In this document: positions 20,911-31,539 of the stretch, one piece after another
Layout of the letters: each line of letters begins with the position of its first letter
Position numbering within the stretch: position 1 is the stretch's first letter
Assembly: GCF_027943255.1 (NCBI RefSeq)
Contig: NC_072893.1
Coordinates: forward strand, 33,812,001 to 33,876,000
Reading direction: 5' to 3'
Length of the DNA stretch: 64,000 nt
Origin: Anastrepha obliqua
Lineage: Eukaryota > Arthropoda > Insecta > Diptera > Tephritidae
The notes under the pieces: generated by a model
Databases searched by the model: none
What the model was told of the DNA's origin: nothing
Seen by the model: the letters and a program-made list of their open reading frames with translations, nothing else
Position numbers and translations under genes: made by a program

Positions 20911-21300
20911 ATCCTGCGCATTTCCTGACCAGACAATTGGGTATCGAAAGCCGTTTCACACCGACGATGCCTGCAAAACCACGCTCGCAAGAAATCACAG
21001 AGCGCAATCGAAAGTGGCTCGGCCATACATTACGCTAAGGAGGCATGGAGATCAGCAGGTAAGCACTATATATTTTTACTGCCCAAAATCAGCGGAACCG
21101 AGGTAGCCCTAGACAGTTCATTCATGGCGCCGTTGCCTCCAAAGTGAAATAAAAGTTGTGAACAAAAACCTGGCGTGGCAGCAAGCAAAAGCAAAAGCAG
21201 GGAACAGAACGGAGTACAAAAATCTACTCTTGGCCCTATGCATCACAACAAAGCTTGAGGAGCTATGATGATGATTCATTCATTCATTCAATGTATGGCG
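20911..21300 (+). mobile_element. L2/CR1-like LINE 3' end with simple-repeat tail
   Basis: The plus strand reads PRSQEITERNRKWLGHTLR, then a degraded NPQRNRGSPRQ block and a terminal W-rich segment. It ends in ATGATGATGATTCATTCATTC (21265-21290), a microsatellite tail as in L2/CR1-group elements. It pairs with 20111-20279 across the inserted mariner. Confidence 0.7.
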
Positions 21301-22458
21301 ATCAGTGATATAAAATATGGTAACAGGCTAAGAGGCAAAAGATCGTTTGTCAGAGTGTTTTTTTGTATTTGTTTTGCTCCGCATAATCAGAAACACATCA
21401 CACTAGCAAAGTACATCCCGCTTTGCATAAGTACTTACGTGCTTTTCGTCCCAAACTCTTTAGTATTTCCGCAACATTTTCATTTCTCATTCACTGCTGA
21501 CAGTACACCGAGTTCCGCGTGCAACCGGTGACCATGAGCTAAATGCATGTAGCTCCTCAAAAAATTCAAGTAGTTAAAAAAAGCGCTCCACATAATTCAC
21601 GCCATTTGGTGGAAGTTCGCAGCTGTCGCTATTACAGCATATGATATGCTGTGCCCAAAATTTCGTTTGGGCGGCATGACCTACACCAGCCACCGCTGTG
21701 GCAGAACTCTTTCCAACACATGCGTCATTGTACTGTGTTTGTCATTAGTTATTTTTTTCTTTATTTTTTTGTACCTACCACATCTTAGCGCTGTCACAGC
21801 ATATCTGTCATGTTTCTGAATCGCTTGCATTGCAACAACATATTCCGGTTCCTTATCGCTTGCTTGCAGAAAGCTTTCTTTTCTTCCGGCAAATTACCCG
21901 CCCGCCCGCTGGCATTCACACCGTTTTCCTTCGACGCATATTTTATGCATTTCCTTGTACTTAAGTTTGTTTATTGTTGTTGCTGCTATCGTAGTTGTCA
22001 TGTACATGCTGCTGCGTTGACACTGCCACTGTCGCTACTGCCGCCATTATTGATGACAAGAAAATAAGCGCGCTGAGCTCAGTTGCCTCGGGCATTTCTT
22101 TTTTCACTTATTCGCGCCCGTTTCCTGACATCATCTTCCATGGCTGCTTCTGCGACATTCCTTCAGCTTCTTTCACATTTGTCATTAAAAATCCATCTGC
22201 AATATTTTCGAGTGCACAAAGCAGCTGCTGAAGCAGTCGAGCAGGAGAAGCAAAGCAAATGTTTGTACTCGTACGCATACAAAATTATGGTACCCTGCAG
22301 GAAGTTGTATGTACGAGTATTTTTCAATAAATTGTGTTCTACATATTTCAGTTATCATCGAGTATCGGTAAACTATAGCTGATGTGATAAGAAACCCTAT
22401 TCCTTCTTGTATAAACTCAGTTACCAAATAGCTCGCGAAAATTAGAATTACTTTTTAC
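21301..22458. other. No gene recognised; two adjacent hairpins
   Basis: No supported coding sequence. Two perfect short inverted repeats lie back to back at 21634-21652 (ACAGCATAT-G-ATATGCTGT) and 21653-21672 (GCCCAAA-ATTTCG-TTTGGGC). 21995-22060 is rich in CTGCTG/ACTGCC triplets. Confidence 0.4.
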
Positions 22459-22760
22459 GAGTACGCCATAGTCGAATGATTTGGTGCGTGAATACCATTC
22501 GGGATTGCATAGGTTCGAGTCTCCGTGCATGAACAACAAATAATAGAAAACGTTTTTCTAAGAGTGGTCGCCCCTCAGCAGGCAACGGCAAACCACTGAG
22601 TGCATTTCTGCCATGAAAAAGCTCTTCATAAAAAACATTTGCCGCTCGAAGCCGACATAAAACTGTAGATCCCTCCATTTGTGGAACACCATCTAGACGC
22701 ACACCTCAAATAGGAGGATAAGCTCGGCCAAATACCTTAAAGAAGGGTACGCACCAATTA
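22459..22760 (+). mobile_element. tRNA-derived SINE
   Basis: The head contains a degenerate A box (ATAGTCGAATGATTTGGTGCG) and B box (GGTTCGAGTCTC), as in a tRNA promoter. The body TTTCTAAGAGTGGTCGCCCC, GCAGGCAACGGCAAACC and CTCCATTTGTGGAACACCAT is shared with the copies at 30085, 38091 (minus) and 39246 (minus). The tail is TTATTTACTTATATTTTTT. It would be transcribed by RNA polymerase III and moved by a LINE (family knowledge). Confidence 0.85.
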
Positions 22761-22788
22761 TTTACTTATATTTTTTCACGAGTACTCA

Positions 22789-23030
22789 GCGTAATCGAGC
22801 GGATTTACGCGAGACTACAATTCTGTTGGTCAAAATTCGATATCCACTGGGGACACGAAACATCAAATGATGGGTATAATTTTTCTAATAGCAAGCACTC
22901 CTTGACAGGCAATGGCAAGCTTCCGAGAGAATTTCTACAATGAAAAGGATGCCCATTAAAAAACTATCTGCCGCTTGGAGGTGGCATAAAGGTCCAGGTG
23001 TCTGTGTTAAGTTGAAGGAGAATAACTCTT
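22789..23030 (+). mobile_element. Diverged tRNA-derived SINE
   Basis: A more decayed tandem neighbour of the preceding SINE. GTAATCGAGCGGATTTACGC stands for the A box region, then TTTTTCTAATAGCAAGCACT, GACAGGCAATGGCAAGCTTC and TATCTGCCGCTTGGAGGTGG match the SINE body. The 3' end is truncated before LINE sequence. Confidence 0.65.
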
Positions 23031-23044
23031 TTTTACATACATCT

Positions 23045-23880
23045 TATTTTCCATGAGAAAGAAAATGGTAAAGGTAATTACTTATGCGGACGATGTAGTC
23101 ATCCTAATGACAGGGAAGTTTCTCTCGACTATCAGCGGGCTCATGCAATCAGCGCTAAAGGAACACTCTAAGTTGGCGACCCCAATCTGTCTAATGGTTA
23201 ACCCAGCCATGACCGAACTAGTTCTGTTCATTAGAATATATAAGATACCGAGTTTTCAGTTACCGTCTAAAGATGGAGTAACACCAAATCTAGCGAACGA
23301 AGCCAAATATCTTGCCATAACTCTGAGCTCAAAGCTTTCTTGGAAATAGAATACAGAGAAAAGGATGAAGGAAGCTTGTAATGCCCTCTTTATCTGTAAA
23401 GTGGCGAAAAAAGGGATCTGAAACCGTACATCAATCACTGGGCGTACAATATGATCATCAGACCCATTTTCATTTACGCAGCTTTCGTATGGTAAGGGGA
23501 CGGTGCAGACACAATCTTACCTAAAGAATCTCATAAAAGTCGAACGATTAGCTTGCGTATGAATAACAGAAATACTCCAATCGACGCCTCAGGCACCAAT
23601 GGAAATGAGCCTACATATTCCACTCGTTGATATATATAAAAGGTTCTCCAATAAGAGGTGTTATTCCCGTAAAAGATCAATGGTTTCGTTGCTTGTGTGA
23701 CACGTAGCGCCGTCTTGTTAAAAATATTAAAGGGCTAGCGGCCAAATCTGCTTCTAGAATTAAAGCAGCAGGTATGCTAAAAGAAACCACGGGCGGACAT
23801 GCATCAGTTGTACTATCAGTAAAACACTTGCAAGACGCATCGAAAACAGACAATCTTATCAACAAAATATTTGGACTTTA
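23045..23880 (+). mobile_element. LINE reverse-transcriptase fragment, interrupted
   Basis: The plus strand carries the RT active site ITYADDVVILMTGKFLSTIS, then MVNPAMTELVLF, EAKYLAITLSSKLSWK, stop, KVERLACV and EMSLHIPLVDIYI. After an 86 bp transposon piece (23643-23728) the same ORF resumes with AAKSASRIKAAGMLKETTGG and HASV. Several stops. LOA/Jockey-like RNase-H-type LINE; 5' part, RNase H and tail are absent. Confidence 0.75.
23643..23728 (-). mobile_element. Short DD41D element end fragment
   Basis: CCAATAAGAGGTGTTATT followed by CCCGTAAAAGATCAATGGTT and CACGTAGCGCCGTCTTGTT resembles pieces of the 24100-24896 element (CAATAAGAGGTGTTATTTT and CGTAAAAGATCAATAGTTTC). It sits in the middle of a LINE ORF. 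Confidence 0.55.
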
Positions 23881-23884
23881 CATA

Positions 23885-24095
23885 TCCCTATACCCCCACA
23901 AATAAAAGTCCAAAGGTGTGATATCACACGATCTTGGTGGTCAAGCCACTGATCCGAGACGAAAGAAAAATTGCTTACCGAAACGACGACGAAGCAAATC
24001 CATTGTTTCACGGGCTATATGGCAAGTAGCACCGTCTTGCTAGAAAAAAATGTTGTGGTGATCACGGGCTTCAATTTGCTATCATTCACTTAATA
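23885..24095 (-). mobile_element. DD41D transposase catalytic fragment
   Basis: The minus strand reads QDGATCHIARETMDLLRRRF (second catalytic Asp), then PPRSCDITPLDFYLWGY (third Asp). Both catalytic residues are present, but one codon between them is a stop and nothing else of the protein is attached. The same family occurs at 24100-24896 and 35045-35860. Confidence 0.7.
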
Positions 24096-24099
24096 AAGT

Positions 24100-24896
24100 G
24101 TTTTTCAATAAGAGGTGTTATTTTGATATTCAAAGAAAAATGATATTTTTTAATATAAATGATCGGATGTTTATTTCATTATAAAGAATGTCCTCGATAG
24201 CCTCACGAATTCCATCTTTTAGATATTGAATCGAACCTGGGATGTTGGCGTCGACCTTCTCTTTCACGTGGCCCCAAAGAAAAAAGTCATAAGGTGTTAA
24301 ATCAAAACATCTCGGTGGCCAATTGTGATGACCTCTTCGAGAGATAACACTTTTTCCGTAAAAGATCAATAGTTTCGTAGCCTGTTACGCCGTCTTTTTG
24401 AAAATAAACGCTGTCCAGATCAATACAATCCAATTCCGGCCTTAAAAATCGTTAATCATCTCTCGATAGCGCAATCCATTCAGCAATAACAGCTGTTATT
24501 GGAAAACCCTATACATTGACGCATGCCTCATCTTTGAAGAAATATTGGCCGACGATTCCTCCAAGCCATAGGCCACACCAAACATTTGTTTTCCTGGATG
24601 TAATGGCTGTTCTTGATTGGCTTGGGATTGCTCTTCAGCCCAAATATGGCAATTTCATTTATTGATGTAGCCATTATGTCAAAAATGGGCATTATCGTTT
24701 AACACCATAAGTTGGCCTGAGCGCGCGATGGACACTTTTCACAGAGCGTCGATTTTCGTAATACTCGTACAATTGTACGATTTGACGACGTTGACGAGGC
24801 GTAAGTCTTTCCATGATGAGATGTCAATTAATACTAAAAATAATAAAAAAGTTTATGTATTTAGTTTGTTCTGTCATAAAACCCCTATTGGAAAAA
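24100..24896 (-). mobile_element. DD41D-type element with both ends, pseudogene
   Basis: The ends are TTTTTCAATAAGAGGTGTTA at about 24101 and a complement ending CCCTATTGGAAAAAC at about 24896. The minus-strand protein starts MERLTPRQRRQIVQLYEYYE near 24815, then jumps by internal deletion to a decayed HNGYINK region, GLEESSANISS, NWPPRCFDLTPYDFFLWGHV (third Asp) and IREAIEDIL. Stops and frameshifts are throughout. Its length of about 800 bp compares with about 1.3 kb for full elements of this type. Confidence 0.75.
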
Positions 24897-25504
24897 CTAC
24901 CTCCAATATGGTCACTTTTTAAAGCATTTAACGTAAAGTTAAGTCTGGTAACACTTTTAAGTTTGCTCAATTTACGATTGTGACTAATTTTGTCCTTTTC
25001 TTACTTTTTAGCGATCCCTTCACAGATGTCTATAAGAGCGAGAATTTCATTTGCAGTCGGTTATTTGTGTTTGGCGATTGAGCGGACTTGCTAAACGGAG
25101 TGCACAAAGAACGTAGCGAGCATTGGTTCGTCATTTCACCATAGCACAATAACAACGAGATGATTGCCTTATTATGGTGCTCACACTCACCAACGTAAAC
25201 GTACACTCGTATCAGCTGACACGATGAAACAACGATCTACGATACCACGGAACGGGACGGTGGTGGAAATTCATTTACATGGGGCTCTCATTAGTTTCAT
25301 CATGTCGTGAGCATCATTAGATTAACAGCGGTAGCTGGTCTCTGCATTGCCACTGGTGTTTGTTAGCACCACTCCGTCTTACATTTCATTTTAATAGAAT
25401 TTGTGTTTGGCGATTGGGAAATTGTGAACCCATTAAAATATCTTGTACAATAATAATAAAACAAGTTCGAAGCAAGCAAACATCTACAATTTACGGAAGA
25501 GTTA
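24897..25504. other. No gene recognised; 18 bp direct repeat
   Basis: ATTTGTGTTTGGCGATTG occurs twice, at about 25063 and 25387, each following an ATTTCATTT block. I see no LTR ends or primer-binding site, so it is left unassigned. Confidence 0.4.
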
Positions 25505-26719
25505 TTAGGTGCGCAACTAAGTTATCGCTGTTTTTTATGAAAATACAACTTTATTCTGAAAAAATGGTTACTAGTCAATCATTGAAAGTATTGCTTAACG
25601 CTTGCTACTACTTTTTCCCATCTTTCTGATAGATCTCGTATGCCGTCGCGGTAAAACTGTTCATCTTCATATGAATGGAACTGCTGGTCAGCTAGACCAT
25701 ATGCCATCAATCGGAACAGGTGATAATCGGACGGCGCAATATGTGGAGAATTTGGCGGGTGGGGTAGGATTTCCCATTTCAGTGTTTGCAGGTAGATTTT
25801 AACGGGTTTGGCAATGAGAGGCCGAGCGTTGTCATGTTGTCATGTGTATTGCGACCGCTTCTCGCGCAGTGCTCGGCTCAATCGCATCAATTGAAGTCGA
25901 TACCGATCCCCAGTAATGGTTTCGCTTGGTTTCAACAGTTCATAATAAATAATACCAACTTGGTCCCACCACCAAATACATTGCATAACATTCGCAGCGT
26001 GAATATACAGCCGAGGCGACGACGTAGCAGCATGTCCTTGACTTTTCCTTCTTTAGATTTCTGTAATGAATTCATTTTTCATCACCCGTCACGATGCAAT
26101 GAAGAAAACGCTACCTTTTTTGCCGCTGGAGCAGTTGTTCACAGGCGAAAAAAGATGTTCAACATCTCTTGGTTTTAATTCATAAGGAACCCAAGCCCCC
26201 TGTTTCTGAATCATTCCCAAAGTATGCAATCGCTTGGAAATGGATTGGCGGGTAATTCCTATTACCGAAGCAAGCTCTTCTTGCGTTTGACACGGATCTT
26301 CATTGAGCAATGCCTCCAATTCAGCGTATTTGAAAGTTTTTGGCCTTCCTTCACGCGGACGGTCATCAACATTAAAATCACCGTCTTTAAAGCGACGTAA
26401 CCAATTTCGGCACGTTGTTTCACTTAAAGCAGCATCTCCATAACCTTTTGTAGCTCTCGATGCGCTTCAGCCGCCATTTTTTTCGAATGAAAGAGGAAAA
26501 TCAACACTTCCCACAAATTACTATTATTCGACACCAAATCAGACATTTTCACAAAACCAAAAGAATATGATACCAAAACAAAATCACTAATGTGTCAAAA
26601 CAGTTTGCTTACCATATGTCTAAGCTTGGTTTATGGCGTTTAGGTTATGTTAGAATCGACTAGCGCACACTGCTGGCGGCATCTATTGACAAACAGCGGG
26701 AACTTAGTTGCGTACCTAA
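25505..26719 (-). mobile_element. mariner-type element, near full length, pseudogene
   Basis: The terminal inverted repeats TTAGGTGCGCAACTAAGTT (25505) and AACTTAGTTGCGTACCTAA (to 26719) bound 1.2 kb. The minus-strand transposase reads MSDLVSNNS near 26545, REGRPKTFKYAELEALLNED, TQEELASVIGITRQSISKRL, KQGAWVPYELKPRDVE, then IVTGDEK followed by a TGA in place of the conserved Trp. A decayed catalytic half ends in RKMGKSSSKR. The first Asp is present; the second and third regions are frameshifted. Mellifera-like mariner (inference from the repeat sequence). Confidence 0.85.
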
Positions 26720-27545
26720 TTTTTTTCCCACAGGAATTCAATGGCGATTTGCAAAGCCTTGGCGGCATGGGTAAATATTAAATAAGACTTAAGACCTACT
26801 GATGACTATTCCGATGACATCTCTACTTAAGTAACCGACTCTCTTTATTCGATTTACACCATGCCCAGCTGGGTACAATTCCTTACTGGGTACTTATACA
26901 CAAATTCATTATGCCTTTGTAGGCACATACATACATATGTGTGTATTTGTATGGATGCCTTCCTGCTTGAATATTTGGCTCATCGCCTTACAAAAGCGCA
27001 ACTTTCGAAATCACAGCAAAATCTGGGAGCTTGGAGATTGTCACTCATTGCTTCTGCTAAGTACTCACTAAGCCGCAATATATCGAAATATATACAACAA
27101 ATATTGTATTTGTTTAGCAAACTAAGCTTCGGCAAAAATTTCAAATATTCATTTATCAAATATAAGGATTATTTTGTGTTTTTTTTTTTTTTTTTTGAAA
27201 TTAGCTCAATCTAGCTTGTGGCGCAATCAAATTCTTTCTGTTGTTTGACTTTCGTATAAATTCTTTGCGTTGGCTTTGTTGCACTTGGTTGTTGTCGCTG
27301 CTAAGTCGTGCCGCCCACTATGCACATTTTTCTGCTTTTCGCTGTGGATCCATATGGATACTGTGCTTATTAATAATAATAATACCTTACAATGTTTGCC
27401 TTCAATACAATTTCTTGTCATCTCACATCAGCTTGGTAAGAAAAATCAGAAAATTTTTCGTCATCGTTTCAAAAAAATCTATTTTCGAAAATTTGTACTC
27501 AATTCGTGATTTATATAAAAAATATTTTAGCACCACAAATTGAAA
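26720..27545. other. Upstream region of the three-exon gene
   Basis: AT-rich and non-coding. It includes a T17 run at 27180-27196 and CATACATACATATGTG at 26927. If the gene starting at 27546 is real, its promoter and 5' leader lie here; I recognise no specific promoter element. Confidence 0.4.
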
Positions 27546-27831
27546 ATGACCAGCAGCAACATTAACAAAATTGTGCGCAGCAATATCGTATTAAAGGTGA
27601 GCACAAATACACTTAAAGGAATTCAGATAAAATTACATATTTGCATGGGAAAAATATTCAACTAAAATGGTGCACTTTAAATTCCATTCTATTCGTACAA
27701 CTACTCGCCACTGTGCACTTTTGATGCCGATTGCCGACTGCAGCCATGGATACTTTCGAAGAATACTACCGAAATTGTGAACACCTGCATACAGAAAATT
27801 TACAAACAAACGCAAAATAACTTCAAGAATG
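27546..27831 (+). CDS. Exons 1 and 2 of uncharacterised three-exon gene
   Basis: Exon 1 is 27546-27596, from ATG: 17 codons, MTSSNINKIVRSNIVLK, followed by a GTGAGC donor. A 147 bp intron ends in GACTGCAG at 27743. Exon 2 is 27744-27831: PWILSKNTTEIVNTCIQKIY, then KQTQNNFKN and one extra base, followed by the strong donor GTGAGTAAG. The single leftover G joins AA at the start of exon 3 (33096), giving GAA and an unbroken frame. I inferred this from splice signals and phase; no homology supports it. The protein start is Asn/Lys-rich with no obvious signal peptide or membrane segment. An antisense ORF overlaps exon 2. The first intron's pyrimidine tract is weak, so exon 2's acceptor is the least certain point. 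Confidence 0.5.
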
Positions 27832-28216
27832 GTGAGTAAGACTGGTAGGGCGGATTGGGGTGTGGATGGTGTGTTAGTATCATCTATGGTAGTAAATTTA
27901 AGCGCTAATAGCGGCGCTGAGTTGAGTAGTGAAACTCTTTGCAGCTGTTCGCTACTAGCAATCGCCATTTCCAATAATCTCACTGTAACATCTGTGACTT
28001 TAAGGTAAAAAAAACGGGTTTCAAGCATTTCATTCGATTGATGGTATTCCTCATAGTTCCAACCTTCTAGGACAGCGAAGGTGAAATTCTGGCCTACATA
28101 ACTACATAAATTCCCGTCGCGTATTTCACAATGCAAATGAATAATCAGCTGGTTTAAATAGGAATCGGGCTTGTTGTTCCATATCACCAATGGGCTCCCT
28201 CTAGCGAGAGCTACAG
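27633..28216 (-). other. Long antisense ORF over exon 2, unassigned
   Basis: The minus-strand frame is open for about 195 codons from near 28216 to a stop at 27633-27635. It includes SVALARGSPLVIWNNKPD, GWNYEEYHQSNEMLETRFF and LLTILEVILRLFVNFLYAG. The first in-frame methionine is well inside (within EMLETRF); the frame is otherwise open from an upstream stop. I recognise no family. It covers exon 2 and the first intron of the plus-strand gene on the opposite strand, so at most one of the two readings is likely to be coding here. It could be chance, an exon of an antisense gene, or old retroelement sequence. Confidence 0.25.
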
Positions 28217-28449
28217 ACTCCTATAGGGTGTATTCTGACGCTTCATCGCGCAGCTCACGAAAACTATAGAAGTTTCTTTTCTACTTATCCCAACTTTCTG
28301 AAATAATAACGAACACGGGTATCCAGTGAGAATTCATAAGTTTTCTCTATAGGCGCTTAGAATCCTGATTTTCTAGAAGGAAGGAAAAATTATTTTCCAT
28401 CCATTGACTTATGAATTTCGTATCTATATGAGTGGATCTGGAGCTTACT

Positions 28450-28905
28450 TCCTTTAGATGTTCTCTCATCATCTCGGGCCGCTTTACAGCTCGGGTGAGC
28501 TTTAGCTTCGTTCACAATTCATTTCCATGCATCTCGTTCCTCGGTAACAGTTCTCCAGTTTCTAACACCCAGTGTCCTTAGGTCCATTAGAACTTGTTCA
28601 AGCCGTGCTAATCGTGGACTTCCTTGTGCTTTATGCGCTACGGATTGATTTCTGGGGGCGGCCATCTCTCATGTGCGTAGTACGACTCTTTGGGCCTTAA
28701 CGTATTTCACGATGTCCTCGCCATTACATAGCTGCAGGATTTGTTCATTGTAGCGCATCCGGTAGATACCATCTTGCAGTCGTAGCACACCAAAGACCCT
28801 TCGCGGCACTTTACCCTCGAATATTCTTAGACACGATTAATCTTTAGAAGTCATTGTCCAACATTAACAGCCGTACGCAAGAACTGCCTGCATTATTGAC
28901 TGGTT
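28450..28905 (-). mobile_element. RTE-like LINE 3' remnant
   Basis: The minus strand reads IVRIFEGKVPRRVFGVLRLQ, then DGIYRMRYNEQILQLCNGED and IVKYVKAQR, the C-terminal region of RTE-like ORF2 (compare RTIFGPLHAGNGVYRI at 61735-61785). Later text is full of stops. It lies in intron 2 of the plus-strand gene. Confidence 0.6.
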
Positions 28906-30084
28906 TGCAGTCTCTCGTAGGAAGTTTAGACTTTCTCTACTTTATTAAAAAATAATACATTGGTTGTAAGACTATTAAAATTATTTTATGGACTTAGCAC
29001 CTTCATTCCTTTAATCGCTTTTCCCTTAACTAATTTCGCAAATCACAAGAGCCACTAAAGCGCATCTGGTCTCCTAGCTGGGATGCAACTGGTTTCGTAT
29101 TCACCGACACCAGGGTTGATCTGTTATAAAAGAGTTCCTTTTTATACATTTTTCGAAACTCGAAATTCAAGATGGAATAAATAAAATAAATTGTTCGAAC
29201 CGGTCTCTGCGTGACTGCAAATCATCCAGTTCAACCTATTATTTGAGTCTCGCAATATTTATGGAAAACACATTTTTTAAATCGAGTGCTGAGAGTTGGA
29301 AGTGACGTTTTTACCCGCTTTGGCCTTACTCCAACTTGGGCTTTCTGCGACATTATGCGCGATGCTTTAAGGAACTGGTTTATAGTCGAGACTAGGAAAG
29401 TGTTTCAGTTGAAAATAAGAGTGCGCTAGAGTCCAATTTATACTGCTTATTCACAGAGAATCAAAAAAGTTCAACACAGTTTCGTCCGGTTTTTTCTGCA
29501 ATCTTTTCATTTCAACGATTCGCGGTATCAGTTTTATGTTAATAAATTTGAAATCACTTTCCTCAAGGCATATCACACACTCGCTGAAGTTTGTTTGTTT
29601 CTGATATTGCCTGTGATCTCATTCATTTTCCACATCTACTGGAGCAGATTAGCTTTCTCTATACTCGCTCTTTCTATATAAAGGCTTTTGCATTTTCACT
29701 TTCCGTCGAATATTAAAATTTTGAAATCAAATTACTTAAATTATGCATTCATTAATAGATCCCTTTATGAATAGAATTTTGAATGGTCTGGATCTTAAGT
29801 TAGAACTAAATTAGTTTTCAGTTTTATATTTAATTCATTTTGTACCTCTAGTCTGTAAAGTTTTGCAACCATAACTTTAGTAAATAAAATGATATGAAAT
29901 ATACCCGAACACCCTTATCCGGTCCGGCCCTCAAAGTGTAACCAATTAAAAAGGCCATACATTTATTTTGTAAAATTAGTTTTATTCAATTCAAAGTAAA
30001 AAATGTGTAAAAATAAGACAAAATTAATAATCAATTTACTTTTGCTCGACATGGCCATCTCTTGCGTTGACTATGGCCTTGAGG
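28906..30084. other. Intronic/intergenic sequence, no gene recognised
   Basis: AT-rich, with no supported coding sequence and no recognised repeat. It lies within the proposed second intron. Confidence 0.35.
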
Positions 30085-30385
30085 CGGCCGCCGTAGCCGA
30101 ATGGGTTGGTGCGCGACTACCATTCGGAATTCACAGAGAGAACGTTGGTTCGAATCTCGGAGAAAACACCAAAATTAAGAAAAACATTTTTCTAATAGCG
30201 GTCGCCCCTCGGCAGGCAATGGCAAACCTCCGAGTGTATTTCTGCCATCAAAAGCTCCTCTGCCGTTTGGAGTAGGCTTGAAACTGTAGGTCCCTCCATT
30301 TGTGGAACAACATCAAGGCGCACACCTCACATACGAGGAGGAGCTCGGCCAAACACCCAAAAAGGGTGAACGCGCCAATATATAT
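30085..30385 (+). mobile_element. tRNA-derived SINE, best-preserved copy
   Basis: The A box region is GTAGCCGAATGGGTTGGTGC (about 30093) and the B box is GGTTCGAATCTC (30147-30158), both close to tRNA promoter consensus. The body contains TCTAATAGCGGTCGCCCCTC, GGCAGGCAATGGCAAACCTC and GAGGAGGAGCTCGGCCAAAC. It ends GCGCCAATATATATATA, an AT tail. It is immediately upstream of the coding-looking segment at 30390-31037. Confidence 0.9.
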
Positions 30386-30389
30386 ATAT

Positions 30390-31037
30390 ATATTATATAT
30401 TATATTCACTTCGAGGACCAATGAGATATTCGGCGTGGCGCTCGTTAAATTGATGACGAAAGAATGGCGTTCCTGGACCATATGGCTGCAGGTGCTCGAC
30501 ACGTCCACACTCTTCAGCGAATTTATGCTGCTGCGCCGCATGCACTTGCTCTAGTTCTATGAGGAACATCCAGATCGCGATTGCAATAGCTTGCATCTAT
30601 TCAAGTATTATATGCGATCTGAGCTAAAAGCGGATGCTGTCTTCATGCGGAAATTTTTCAATGCCATTTTTGAAGTGGCACGCCATTTGCTGATGCCGCA
30701 TGTCACCTTTGTTGGCACTACATTGGAGGAGCAGCTACAAGCGGAGGCAGCCGGTTTTCATGCGCTCTCTCACCTCATCTATTCGCTGTTGGAGAATCAG
30801 GGTGTGCGCGCATTTCAGTCGTTGCGCGATATTGACGAAATGTATATGGTGTTGTACGAGCGTGAAATAGAGCCGATAACGCCCTTCTACCGCTTGCCGC
30901 CACCGCATGTATACGACGAAGAGGATCGGCTGAAGCACGAGAAACGTTCAGAGCTGGAAGAGGAGGCGGATACCAGTAGTAAAAGACTGGACATGGATAA
31001 CAAAAGGCAGTCTGTTACTAACCTAGCAGTAAAGTAG
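30390..31037 (+). pseudogene. Coding-looking terminal exon with one nonsense codon
   Basis: One plus frame is open from about 30390 to a TAG at 31035-31037 except for a single TAG at 30552-30554. Text includes NEIFGVALVKLMTKEWRSWT, WLQVLDTSTLFSEFMLLRRM, stop, FYEEHPDRDCNSLHLFKYYM, then a charged C-terminus EEDRLKHEKRSELEEEAD. Codon bias and continuous amphipathic helices look like real protein, about 210 residues, with no stop elsewhere. I do not recognise the family. AATAAA follows at 31100-31105. There is no good splice acceptor at the 5' edge, which abuts a SINE. Options are the last exon of a gene with a nonsense allele or base error, or a 5'-truncated retrocopy inside intron 2 of the surrounding gene. 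Confidence 0.5.
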
Positions 31038-31099
31038 AAAATTCGTAATGTCGTTTGGGTACCACACAGCTGATCGATAGAGGAAAGAAAATCTGTGAA

Positions 31100-31105
31100 A
31101 ATAAA
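31100..31105 (+). promoter_or_regulatory. Poly(A) signal AATAAA after the 30390-31037 exon
   Basis: AATAAA lies 63 bases after the stop codon, a normal distance for a short 3' untranslated region. Such hexamers are common in AT-rich DNA, so alone it is weak evidence. Confidence 0.35.
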
Positions 31106-31539
31106 GTGTCATTTTTGAAAATTTCCTTAAAAAATTTTCAAAGTATAGAATTGTAAACAAGACGTATAAATAAACGATAAACCGTATCTGTGGACAAATA
31201 CGCAATGTTGCCACTTTTCCGACATTAAACTTACGATACTATTTTAGATATTTCTAAACTAAGTTCATCGTAAATTATTTTAGATATTTTTTAGCTGAAC
31301 TCATATGAAATTGAATATATTGTGAATATGTTTGTCTACCCATGGCTTCAAAGCAACCTCCAGAATATTTTTCCGATATTATTTCGCATTTACCTTGACG
31401 CTAGGCTCAATGAAAACGATTGGAGAGCGCCCACCTGCGGTTACAACGGCTCAAACCATTACCGGTCAATCGATCACACAAATTCTCATATGAACGGTGG
31501 GTCAAATAACCCCATCGTTTTAAGAGTTTACTAGTTGCT

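Noticed and set aside
25063..25404. 18 bp direct repeats as LTR ends
   Set aside because: No TG...CA termini, primer-binding site or gag-pol sequence; spacing too small for an LTR pair with interior.
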